A DNA stretch of 64,000 nt from Alphaproteobacteria bacterium (lineage in GTDB: Bacteria > Pseudomonadota > Alphaproteobacteria > UBA8366). A program made the translations under genes and the position numbers. The notes under the pieces were generated by a model that ran no database searches, was not told the origin of the DNA, and saw only the letters and a list, made by a program, of their open reading frames with translations. This document shows positions 25,800 to 33,377 of the stretch, one piece after another. Where the stretch lies: NCBI GenBank assembly GCA_009377445.1, contig WHUA01000001.1, positions 1,090,725 to 1,154,724 on the forward strand. Reading direction: 5' to 3'. The stretch's first letter is position 1, and each line of letters opens with the position of its first letter.

Positions 25800-26849
25800 A
25801 TGGATCTGTCGCGATTTGCCTTTCCGCTGCTTCGGCATCTCGACCCAGAGAGCGCGCATGCGCTGACCGTCTGGGGATTGGACCATGGATTCGGACCGGT
25901 GCAGAACGGTTCCGACGACGCCATCCTGCGTTGCCGCTACTGGGGTCTCGACTTTCCCAATCCGGTCGGCATCGCCGCCGGCTTCGACAAGAACGGCGAG
26001 GTCTTCGACGCCCTGCTGCGCGCCGGCTTCGGCTTCACGGAGGTCGGCACGGTGACGCCGCGGCCGCAAGCCGGCAACCCGCGGCCGCGGATGTTTCGCC
26101 TGCCCGGGGACGCGGCCCTGATCAACCGGATGGGGTTCAACAACCAGGGGCTCGACCGGGTGGCGGCGCGCCTTTCCAACCGGCACGGCGGCATCGTCGG
26201 CGCGAATATCGGCCGGAACAAGGACGCGGCCGACGCCGAGCGGGACTATGCATCCGCGGCGGGGCGCCTCGCGCCGTTGGTCGAGTATCTCGTGATCAAC
26301 GTCTCGTCGCCGAACACGCCGGGGCTTCGCGCGCTCCAAGACAAGGAGGCGCTCGGCAGCCTGATCCGCCGCGTCAGGGCCGCGATCCGCGATTCCGTCG
26401 TCCGCCCGCCGGCCCTGCTGGTGAAGATAGCGCCGGACCTGACGGCGGAGGACGAAGCCGGAATAGCGGCGCTGGCCGAAGAAACCACGCTGCAGGGGCT
26501 AATCGTCAGCAACACGACGGTCGCGCGGCCCGGCTCGCTGACATCGCCGCACCGGGACCAGGCGGGGGGGTTGAGCGGCGCGCCGCTGTTCGCGCCCTCG
26601 ACCGAGCAGCTTGCGCGGATGTACAAGGCGACCGGCGGACGCATCCCGCTGGTCGGCGTCGGCGGCATCGCCAGCGGCAAGGACGCCTATGCGAAGATCC
26701 GGGCCGGGGCGTCCCTCGTGCAGCTCTACACCGGGCTCGCCCTCCAGGGGCCACCCTTGCTGGCGGCCATCAAGCAGGAGCTCGCGCGGCTGTTGCGCGC
26801 GGACGGGTTCGGCTCCGTGGCCGAGGCGGTGGGCGCGGATCATGCTTAA
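25800..26849 (+). CDS. pyrD: Dihydroorotate dehydrogenase (quinone), class 2
   Basis: 349 residues from ATG 25800. Oxidises dihydroorotate to orotate in pyrimidine synthesis, passing electrons to quinone at the inner membrane. Class 2 features: N-terminal membrane-associating helix (FAFPLLRHLDPESAHALTV), NPVGIAAGFDKNG, FNNQGLD, the catalytic-serine region VINVSSPNTPGLR, and C-terminal FMN-binding LVGVGGIASGKDAY and GASLVQLYTG. A uracil salvage gene, upp, is elsewhere in the window (37.9 kb). Confidence 0.95.
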   Translation: MDLSRFAFPLLRHLDPESAHALTVWGLDHGFGPVQNGSDDAILRCRYWGLDFPNPVGIAAGFDKNGEVFDALLRAGFGFTEVGTVTPRPQAGNPRPRMFRLPGDAALINRMGFNNQGLDRVAARLSNRHGGIVGANIGRNKDAADAERDYASAAGRLAPLVEYLVINVSSPNTPGLRALQDKEALGSLIRRVRAAIRDSVVRPPALLVKIAPDLTAEDEAGIAALAEETTLQGLIVSNTTVARPGSLTSPHRDQAGGLSGAPLFAPSTEQLARMYKATGGRIPLVGVGGIASGKDAYAKIRAGASLVQLYTGLALQGPPLLAAIKQELARLLRADGFGSVAEAVGADHA

Positions 26850-26939
26850 TCCGGCGTTGGTATTGTCGGCTGGCAGTGGGGCGCGTAACCTGACCCGACT
26901 CGTAAAAGGCCGCAACGCGGCAGGCGGCCGGACAGGTTG

Positions 26940-28316
26940 ATGTCTAAGACACTTCAGTTCTTCTATTTCATTTGCTATGGGCTTGCCGGGTTGGCGATCG
27001 CCTACATGGCGCCGAAGATCTTTCCGGACACCCCGCGCAGCGTCGCCTGGCTGGCGGGAGCCGTCGTGTTCCTGGCCGGCGCGTTGCTGCATGAGACGGC
27101 GTCGCGCTGCTATCAGGCGTCGCTGGATCGCCGCCGCCTGGCCCTGCTGCACCGCGCATACGTGGACGCCACCGAGGAGCTGGACCGGCTCGCGGCGGAC
27201 CTGCGCCGCCTCACGCAGGACGATTCCTACTACGCCGAGCTGGAGACCGTGCCCGAGGCGGCTGCGCCCGTTTCCCCGCCCCCGCTGCGGCGGGAAGCGC
27301 CGCCGGCGATACCGGACGACCCGGCGGCGGTGGTGGAGCGTCGCCTGGACCCGCCGGCAAAGCCGCCGTCGCGGCGTCCGGCCGTCCAGCCGGACCGGGC
27401 CGCCCCGGAAACGAGCGCCCTCGCTTCGGAGGTCAAGGTGCTGCATTCCCTTGTCCAGCGCCTCTATGCCGGCGGAACGGCGGGCCGCGGCGGCGCCGGC
27501 GAACCGGCGGAAGGCAAGACGGCGGTCGTTCTGGGCACGCTCCTGGAGCGCGAGATACTGAACTCGGTGCGCGACGCCTTGCGCCACGGCAACCTCGAGC
27601 TGCACCTCCAGCCCATCGTCACGCTGCCGCAGCGCAAGCAGCGGCATTTCGACTGTACGCTGCGGATCGCCTCCGAGAGGGGGGACATTCTGGCGCCCGC
27701 GCAGTACGAGCCCGTCTTGCGCGACAACAAGCTCGGCCAGGTCGCCGACGACATGCTGCTGTTCCGCACCGTGCAGCTTGCCGGCAAGGCCCGCACACCC
27801 GAGCCGGGCAGCTACTATTTCTGCCGGGTGCCGCCGGCCTGTCTTTCCGATCGCGGGTTCTTCGGCGATTTCCTGTCCTATCTCCACGAAGCGGACGACT
27901 TCGTCTCCAGCATCGCCTTCGAGCTGCGCGAGGCGGACCTGATGAACCTCGACGATGCGAGGGCCGATGTCCTCGGCTCGCTCGTCGATCAGGGTTTCCA
28001 CCTCTGCATCGACGGCCTGCGGAACCTCGAGGTCAATGCGATGCAGCTCGCCGAGGGCGGGGTGCGCTTCGTCAAGATGGACATCGGCGCGCTCATGCCG
28101 GCGGTCACGGAGGAAGCGGAAGCGGCGCGGCTGCGCCGGTTGAAATCCGGGCTGGATGCGGCCGGCATCGAACTCGTCGTCACGAATATCGCGAACGAGC
28201 AATTGCTGGTCGAGCTGCTGGACTTCGACATCGAATTTGGGCAGGGTCCGTTGTTCGGTGAGGCGCGGAAGATCCGCGACATCCCGCCCGCGGAGGGCAG
28301 GCGGGAGCGGATGTGA
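26940..28316 (+). CDS. Membrane protein with degenerate EAL domain (TipF-like layout)
   Basis: 458 residues from ATG 26940 (a TTG one codon earlier is possible). Two N-terminal membrane helices (about 6-23 and 35-52), a short coiled coil (60-95), a Pro-rich linker (105-160), then an EAL fold (195-450). Catalytic signatures are lost: the EALLR position reads FDCTLR, the ITE-type strand reads FELRE, and DDFGTG reads DGLRNL; QGPLFG at the end matches the usual QGYLFG. A phosphodiesterase is therefore unlikely; a c-di-GMP receptor or scaffold is more plausible. The layout matches Caulobacter TipF, a flagellar-positioning protein. Identity is inference. Confidence 0.75.
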   Translation: MSKTLQFFYFICYGLAGLAIAYMAPKIFPDTPRSVAWLAGAVVFLAGALLHETASRCYQASLDRRRLALLHRAYVDATEELDRLAADLRRLTQDDSYYAELETVPEAAAPVSPPPLRREAPPAIPDDPAAVVERRLDPPAKPPSRRPAVQPDRAAPETSALASEVKVLHSLVQRLYAGGTAGRGGAGEPAEGKTAVVLGTLLEREILNSVRDALRHGNLELHLQPIVTLPQRKQRHFDCTLRIASERGDILAPAQYEPVLRDNKLGQVADDMLLFRTVQLAGKARTPEPGSYYFCRVPPACLSDRGFFGDFLSYLHEADDFVSSIAFELREADLMNLDDARADVLGSLVDQGFHLCIDGLRNLEVNAMQLAEGGVRFVKMDIGALMPAVTEEAEAARLRRLKSGLDAAGIELVVTNIANEQLLVELLDFDIEFGQGPLFGEARKIRDIPPAEGRRERM

Positions 28317-28358
28317 GCCTTGCCGGCTTCTGATCCTCACCATGGGAAACGGTAATCC

Positions 28359-29225
28359 TTGAACGCGACCCGGTTCATCGACGGCATCGGCTCCATCGCC
28401 GGCGCCTACGATCTTTTCCTGCTCGACCAGTGGGGCGTGCTGCATGACGGCGAGACCGCGCATCCGGAGGCGGTGGAAGCGATGCGCCGGCTTCGGCGCG
28501 CCGGCAAGAGCATCGTTCTGATATCCAATTCGTCGAAGCGTTCGCCGCACTCGGTAAAGAATCTCGAGCGGATGGGCATCGAGCGGGCGCTCTACGAGGA
28601 TGTGGTGACCTCGGGCGAGCTTTCCTGGCGCGACATGAAAGACGGCCGGGATCCGTTTCTCCGCGCGCTCGGCCCGCGCTGCTACATGTTTACCTGGGGC
28701 GGCGACGCCAGCTTTCTGGAAGGTCTGCCTTACCGCGCCGTCGAAACGGTGGCGGAGGCCGATTTCCTGCTGCTTTCCGGGACCAGCGGCGGAACTATCA
28801 GCATCTACGAGGAGGCCCTGCAGGCAGGCGTGCGGCGGCGCCTGCCGATGATCTGCCTGAACCGGGATTTCTTCAGCGTCGATCCGGCTGGCCAGCTCGC
28901 CGAGTGCTCGGGCCGGGTCGCGGAACGCTACGAAGCGCTCGGCGGCACGGTGCGCTACTACGGCAAGCCCGGCCGCGAGATCTACGACGCCTGCCTGGCG
29001 CTCGTCCCCGGGGCGCGCAACCCGATCGCCGTCGGGGATTCCCTGCACCACGACATCGGCGGCGGCAATGCGGCCGGCGTGGCCACGATCTTCATCGCCG
29101 GGGGAATCCACTACCTCGATCTCGGGATCCGTCCCGGCGAAACGCCGGCGCGGGATGCGGTGACCGCCTTGTGCAGGCAACAGGGCGTAAGGCCGGATTA
29201 CGCGATGGCGAAGCTCGTCTGGTAG
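28359..29225 (+). CDS. HAD-superfamily class IIA hydrolase, TIGR01459 type
   Basis: 288 residues from a TTG start at 28359; no in-frame ATG lies upstream. Motif I is FLLDQWGVLHDG, with Asp nucleophile but Trp where HAD phosphatases usually have the second Asp; this DxWG form is usual in this alphaproteobacterial family. Motif II is LISNSSKRS and motif IV AVGDSLHHDIGGGNAAG. NagD-like cap domain in the middle. Substrate unknown, likely a sugar or nucleotide phosphate. It follows the EAL gene by 42 bp. Confidence 0.85.
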   Translation: MNATRFIDGIGSIAGAYDLFLLDQWGVLHDGETAHPEAVEAMRRLRRAGKSIVLISNSSKRSPHSVKNLERMGIERALYEDVVTSGELSWRDMKDGRDPFLRALGPRCYMFTWGGDASFLEGLPYRAVETVAEADFLLLSGTSGGTISIYEEALQAGVRRRLPMICLNRDFFSVDPAGQLAECSGRVAERYEALGGTVRYYGKPGREIYDACLALVPGARNPIAVGDSLHHDIGGGNAAGVATIFIAGGIHYLDLGIRPGETPARDAVTALCRQQGVRPDYAMAKLVW

Positions 29226-29231
29226 CGAGGG

Positions 29232-30428
29232 CTAAACGCTCGCCGCGAGGGGCGCCTTGCCGGTGACCGCCATGACGGCGTCGGCGAGCCGCTCGTAATC
29301 CTCCAGCTCGTTGTACAGGTAGGCGGACAGCCGAACCCACAGCCGGCCGGCAAAAGGCGTGATCGTCACTTCGATCCGGTGGCCGTCGCGCAGTTGCTGG
29401 CGGATGCCGCCCGCTGCCCGCTCGGTCGCCGGAACGTCCGTCGGCAGCGCGACCGACGCCATGGCGCTAAACATCGGCGGCTGCGCGCCGAGCGGCGTGC
29501 CCCAGCGTTTCTGCAGCAGCTCGGCCGCTTTCGCCGCGAGGCCGTGCGTATAGTTGCGGATACGCGCTTCGCCGTACGACTCTTGCAGGCGCAGCGCTTC
29601 CGACATCGATAGCCAGGCTCCGAAATCCTTCGCGCCGGGCCAATCGAAGGCTTCGGTGAAGCCTTCGCCGAAGCGCGTGCTGATTGCCGTCGGCCGGACC
29701 AAGCCCTGCCGGTCGGGATGAACCCATAGGAAAGCACAGCCAAATGCGGCGCCGAGCCAATGATGGCCGCTGCCGACGTACCAGCGGACACCGGCGCTGC
29801 CGAGCTCGGCGAGATCGACGCCGACGTTGCCCGGACCGTGCGTGCCGTCGACCAACACCGGGATGCCGCGCTCCCCGCAGCGCAGCGCCAAGGTCTTGAC
29901 CGGCAGGTGCAGCGCGGTGTTCGCGGTGACATGGTCGAGCATGACCAGGCGCGTGCGCGGCGAGAGCGCGCCCATGATGCCGGCGATGATCTCGCCCTCG
30001 CTTCTGACCGGGTAGGGGATGTCGGCCAGGACCAGGCGTGCGCCGGCGCGCTCGCACACGAATTCCAGCGTGCGGCGGGAGGACTGGTAGAGGTGGCTGG
30101 TGGCGACGATCTCGTCCCCCGGAATCATCACGAGGGATCGCAGCACGGCATTGATGCCGGCGGTCACGTTGTCGACGAAGACGAGATCATCACCTTTGCC
30201 GTTCAGGAATTCCGCGAGCAGGTCGGCGTTGCGCCGGATCTCCGGCCCGAGCGCCTCCTCGAAAAAGCGCGTGGGGTTCGCCTCCGTGCGCTGGCGCCAC
30301 GCCTCGGCGGCGTGCGAGACGGTCAGGGCGGGCGCGCCGTAGCCGCCGTGGTTCAAGTAGAGGATGTCCGGTTCGAGCCGCCAGTTGCGCAGCAGGCCGT
30401 GCCCGAATTTCGGCGCCGAGATGCGCAC
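29232..30428 (-). CDS. Class V aminotransferase-fold protein lacking the PLP lysine
   Basis: 398 residues, similar throughout to isopenicillin-N-epimerase-like (CefD) proteins: YLNHGGYGAPALTV, ANPTRFFEEAL, VDNVTAGINAVL, and VLVDGTHGPG with Asp194 that pairs with the PLP ring. At the Schiff-base site, where the family reads H-K-W-L, this one reads H222-H223-W-L (SGHHWLGA); codons are CAT CAT at 29765-29760, so one Lys codon is replaced, not shifted. The rest of the fold is intact with no stop or frameshift. It either is catalytically altered or inactive. Convergent with the HAD gene, 6 bp away. Confidence 0.8.
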   Translation of the reverse strand: MRISAPKFGHGLLRNWRLEPDILYLNHGGYGAPALTVSHAAEAWRQRTEANPTRFFEEALGPEIRRNADLLAEFLNGKGDDLVFVDNVTAGINAVLRSLVMIPGDEIVATSHLYQSSRRTLEFVCERAGARLVLADIPYPVRSEGEIIAGIMGALSPRTRLVMLDHVTANTALHLPVKTLALRCGERGIPVLVDGTHGPGNVGVDLAELGSAGVRWYVGSGHHWLGAAFGCAFLWVHPDRQGLVRPTAISTRFGEGFTEAFDWPGAKDFGAWLSMSEALRLQESYGEARIRNYTHGLAAKAAELLQKRWGTPLGAQPPMFSAMASVALPTDVPATERAAGGIRQQLRDGHRIEVTITPFAGRLWVRLSAYLYNELEDYERLADAVMAVTGKAPLAASV

Positions 30429-30572
30429 CCCTTCGTCCCTTTTCCGGCTTTATTCCGCGTTATCAACAAATAGTGTCCGCCGGTGCGCAGGGGTCGTCAA
30501 GACCGCCTGCGGTCATCCGGGCCGCTTAAGGGTGGGTGCGGCGGCATGCCGCGGGCGCAGGCGCCGAGGCGG

Positions 30573-31769
30573 CTAGGAGAGCCACGCCCGCTTGGCCGCC
30601 GCGAAACGCCCCGTCGAAAGCGCGCCGCGGATGGTCGCCATCAGCCGGGTCATGAACGCCATGTTGTGGACCGTGAGGAGCTGGATGCCGAGAATCTCGC
30701 CCGCCTTCAGCAGGTGGTGGACGTAGCCGCGCGAGAAGTCGCGGCAGGCCGGACAGGCGCATTCCGGATCGAGCGGGTCGCGGTCTTCGGCGAAGCGCGC
30801 GTTCCTGAGGTTGATCCGGTGGCCGTCGGCCTGGCGCTGCAGTGCCCAGCCATGGCGGGCGATGCGGGTCGGCGTGACGCAGTCGAAGGTATCGATGCCG
30901 AGCGCCACGCCCTCCCATATATCGCGGATGCCGCCGATGCCGAGCAGATGCACTGGCCGCGCGTCGGAACGCGGCTCCATCGCGTAGCCGACGATGTCGT
31001 AGAGCTGGTCCTTGTGATCGCCGAGGCATCCCCCGACCGCATGGCCGAAGAACGGGCGGGACGCAGCGAATTCCGCGCCTTCGCGGCGAAGGTCCTCGTA
31101 GATCCCGCCCTGGATGACGCCATACAGCGCTTGCCGGCCGTCCTGGCCGCGCTCGAACTCCGCGAGGCAGCGGTCGGCCCAGCGATGGGTCATGGCGAGC
31201 GACCGGGCGGTGTAGTCGCGGTCTACGTGGAAGGGCGTGCACTCGTCGAGAACGACGATCAGGTCGGCGCCGAGCTGGCGCTGGATGGCGATCGATGTTT
31301 CGGGCGTCAGCGTGTGGTAGGCGCCGTCGCGCGGCGAGCGAAACGTCGCGCCCTCTTCCGTGAGCTTGGTGAGCAGCGGGGTGCGCTTGTCGTGCCGGCT
31401 GTTCTTGATCTCGTCCGACGCCCCGCCCTGGCCGAGGCTGAATATCTGGAACCCGCCGCTGTCGGTCAGCATCGGGCCGCTCCATCCGGTGAAGCGGTGC
31501 AGGCCGCCCATTCGCTCGACCGTGCCGGCGCCCGGCTGGATCATCAGATGGTAGGTGTTGGCGAGGATGATGTCGGCATTCACCTCCCGCAGGTCGCGCG
31601 GGCTCGCCGCCTTGATGGCGGCCTTGGTGGCGCAGAAGATGAAGGCCGGCGTCATGAGGGCCCCGTGCGGCGTCTCCAGCCGGCCGAGGCGGGCGCGGCT
31701 TCCGCTGTCGCGGGCCAGCACGTCGAAAGCGAAGCCGGGGTAGCGGCCGGCGGTGGGCTGGGCGCTCAT
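30573..31769 (-). CDS. tgt: tRNA-guanine(34) transglycosylase, Chlamydia-like subgroup
   Basis: 398 residues. Exchanges G34 for a queuine-type base in GUN-anticodon tRNAs. DSGGFQ (Asp103), LDECTPFHVDRDY, YGVIQGG, LLGIGGIRDIWEGVALGIDTFD and a zinc site CACPAC followed by HH near the C-terminus are present. It departs from standard bacterial Tgt: FIFCATKAAIKAASP replaces the usual PVGTQGTVK-type segment, and the pocket loop reads GGCLGD rather than GGLAVGE. This resembles the chlamydial enzyme, reported to use queuine directly, so base preference may differ. No queA or preQ0 genes are in view. Confidence 0.9.
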   Translation of the reverse strand: MSAQPTAGRYPGFAFDVLARDSGSRARLGRLETPHGALMTPAFIFCATKAAIKAASPRDLREVNADIILANTYHLMIQPGAGTVERMGGLHRFTGWSGPMLTDSGGFQIFSLGQGGASDEIKNSRHDKRTPLLTKLTEEGATFRSPRDGAYHTLTPETSIAIQRQLGADLIVVLDECTPFHVDRDYTARSLAMTHRWADRCLAEFERGQDGRQALYGVIQGGIYEDLRREGAEFAASRPFFGHAVGGCLGDHKDQLYDIVGYAMEPRSDARPVHLLGIGGIRDIWEGVALGIDTFDCVTPTRIARHGWALQRQADGHRINLRNARFAEDRDPLDPECACPACRDFSRGYVHHLLKAGEILGIQLLTVHNMAFMTRLMATIRGALSTGRFAAAKRAWLS

Positions 31770-31805
31770 CGGCGGCGCTCCGGGCGGATGGGCCCTTCCG
31801 CATGG

Positions 31806-31828
31806 ACTCGCGGATCGAGTCCGCGAGT
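31806..31828. repeat. Hairpin element, copy B (compare 5420-5442)
   Basis: ACTCGCGGA-TCGAG-TCCGCGAGT with 9-bp arms, followed by GACGACTTT. The same loop and 3' flank as the copy at 5420-5442; arm bases differ but pairing is kept. It sits in the 142-bp gap between tgt and rpmB. Confidence 0.8.
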
Positions 31829-31911
31829 GACGACTTTATTGAAATCTAACATATTTGGTCATCGCCGCACGTGTTGCGGCAATCCACGGACGTGCGGCTG
31901 TGCCCGCCGCC

Positions 31912-32202
31912 TCAGGCGGCTTTGGCCTTCTTCCGCAGTATCCGGCGCTTCAGGCGCAGCGCTTCCGTCTGCAGCTTGCGGTTGGGCGTGCCGAGCAGGA
32001 ACGCGTCCAGGCCGCCCTTGATCTCGATCGTGCGGATGCCCTTGGGCGTGACGCGCAGGCGCACCATCTCGCCCAGCGCGTCGCTCAGCATCGCGGTAGA
32101 CTGGAGGTTGGGAAGAAAGCGCCGCTTCGTCTTGTTGTTCGCATGGCTGACGTTGTGGCCAGACATCGGTTTCGTCCCGGTGATCGTGCAGCGGCGTGCC
32201 AT
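31912..32202 (-). CDS. rpmB: 50S ribosomal protein L28
   Basis: 96 residues. [20 protein letters not shown] is the L28 N-terminus, and RRFLPNLQ and the [19 protein letters not shown] core follow; the Lys/Ala-rich tail is the long alphaproteobacterial form. Structural protein of the large subunit, near the E site. There is no rpmG beside it, as usual in alphaproteobacteria. Confidence 0.96.
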   Translation of the reverse strand: MARRCTITGTKPMSGHNVSHANNKTKRRFLPNLQSTAMLSDALGEMVRLRVTPKGIRTIEIKGGLDAFLLGTPNRKLQTEALRLKRRILRKKAKAA

Positions 32203-32296
32203 GTCTCAATCCATCTCTCGGGTGCAAAACGGCAAACGGGCAATCCATCCCAGCGGGACGGGCCGGCGGGTCTTGTATGGCAGCATGGCCGGCACG

Positions 32297-32740
32297 TCAA
32301 GCGCCGCCGCGCTTTTCGGCCGCTTCGTCCTCGGCGCCGGGCCCCAGCGGCTGGCCATAACTGAACTCCACGAAATTGCCGTCCGGATCCCTGAGCCCGC
32401 AATAATAGCCGACCGGATAGGGCTCCTGGCGCGGCTCCCAGACCAGGCAACCCGCCCGGCGACCGCGCTCGGCGATCGCGTCTACCGCCTCCCGGCTTTC
32501 CAGGGCGAATCCCAAGTGGCTGAAATCCCGATCGGATTGCTCCCGGCCCGGCCCGCCGGGCAGCAGCACGAAGACGAACTCATGCTCGCGGCCGGGCTCG
32601 GCCATCCAGACGATCCGCTTGCCGGCGTCGTCGGTCGGCCGGTCGTGCGTCACGCGCATGCCGCAGTAGCTGCGGTAGAAGTCCACGCAGGCTTCTAGGT
32701 CGCGGACATGCAGGGCGAGATGCGTCAGGCTCGATCCCAT
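32297..32740 (-). CDS. VOC-family (glyoxalase/dioxygenase-fold) protein
   Basis: 147 residues with paired beta-alpha-beta-beta-beta modules: THLALHVRDLEACVDFYRS at the start (metal His8) and YYCGLRDPDGNFVEFSYGQ at the end (metal Glu), with LGFALES in the middle strand. Metal-dependent; may be a lactoylglutathione-lyase-like or other lyase. It lies 21 bp downstream of the Lrp regulator on the same strand and is probably co-transcribed. Confidence 0.85.
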   Translation of the reverse strand: MGSSLTHLALHVRDLEACVDFYRSYCGMRVTHDRPTDDAGKRIVWMAEPGREHEFVFVLLPGGPGREQSDRDFSHLGFALESREAVDAIAERGRRAGCLVWEPRQEPYPVGYYCGLRDPDGNFVEFSYGQPLGPGAEDEAAEKRGGA

Positions 32741-32761
32741 GGCCGAGCGTAGCGCGTCGCG

Positions 32762-33214
32762 CTACTGCAGGGAAGGCGGCTTGTCCTCGACGACGCTCGA
32801 CAGCACGACCGAGGAGACCGTCTCGCCATGCTCGCGGAATCGCTCCACGGTTCGCTCCAGCCCGGCGAGGCTGGCCTCCGCGACCTTGACCATGAAGCAG
32901 GCTTCGCCGGAGATATGATGGCATTCGAGCACTGCCGGCAACTCGCGGGCGAGGCGCTGGATCGCCTGGAACCGGTCCCCGGCGCAGGTCACCCGGAGAA
33001 AGGCGGTGATCGGCAGGCCGGCGGAGCCACGGTCGACGCGCGCGCGATAGCCTTTAACGACACCCGCCTCCTCCAGCCGGCGCACCCTATCGGCTACCGC
33101 CGGCTGCGACAGCCCGATGCGCCGCCCGAGGGCGCGATAGGATAGCCGCGCGTCGTCCTGCAGGGCTTCGATCAGGCGGCGGTCGATGTCATCGAGCATG
33201 GAATTGGCGTTCAT
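32762..33214 (-). CDS. Lrp/AsnC-family transcriptional regulator
   Basis: 150 residues. N-terminal HTH (DIDRRLIEALQDDARLSYRAL, then RIGLSQPAVADRVRRLEEAG) and a C-terminal RAM ligand/oligomer domain (about 65-145) with GLPITAFLRV and CHHISGEACFMVKV. It should bind an amino acid and form octamers. The start codon lies 5 bp from the first of two TATCATATGA palindromes; the propeller gene diverges on the other side. Confidence 0.92.
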   Translation of the reverse strand: MNANSMLDDIDRRLIEALQDDARLSYRALGRRIGLSQPAVADRVRRLEEAGVVKGYRARVDRGSAGLPITAFLRVTCAGDRFQAIQRLARELPAVLECHHISGEACFMVKVAEASLAGLERTVERFREHGETVSSVVLSSVVEDKPPSLQ

Positions 33215-33218
33215 TTAT

Positions 33219-33259
33219 TATCATATGATAGAGAATATAGTATAATTACTATCATATGA
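33219..33259. promoter_or_regulatory. Paired TATCATATGA operators between lrp-like and BNR genes
   Basis: TATCATATGATA (33219-33230, a perfect 12-bp palindrome) and TATCATATGA (33250-33259, core TCATATGA), with centres about 31 bp apart, i.e. roughly three helical turns. One lies between the -10 and -35 boxes of the regulator's promoter and one just downstream of the -10. This is the expected arrangement for autorepression by an Lrp octamer. Confidence 0.65.
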
Positions 33260-33265
33260 AAACAA
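33237..33265 (-). promoter_or_regulatory. Sigma-70-like promoter of the Lrp-type regulator
   Basis: On the minus strand TTGTTT (33265-33260), 17-bp spacer and TACTAT (33242-33237), with the start codon 22 bp further on. The spacer is filled by one of the palindromes. Confidence 0.5.
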
Positions 33266-33377
33266 CCTTTCCCATCTGATGGACTGTTGAAGCCAATTGG
33301 CCGGAACCGGGAGAAAGACTATGCTGGGCTCAATCGGACTGAGAAAACGAGGGTTCCAAGCAGCAGGGAGAGCGAAC

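Noticed and set aside
28342..28358. ATG at 28342 as start of the HAD hydrolase
   Set aside because: It is out of frame with the conserved reading frame (17 nt before the TTG).
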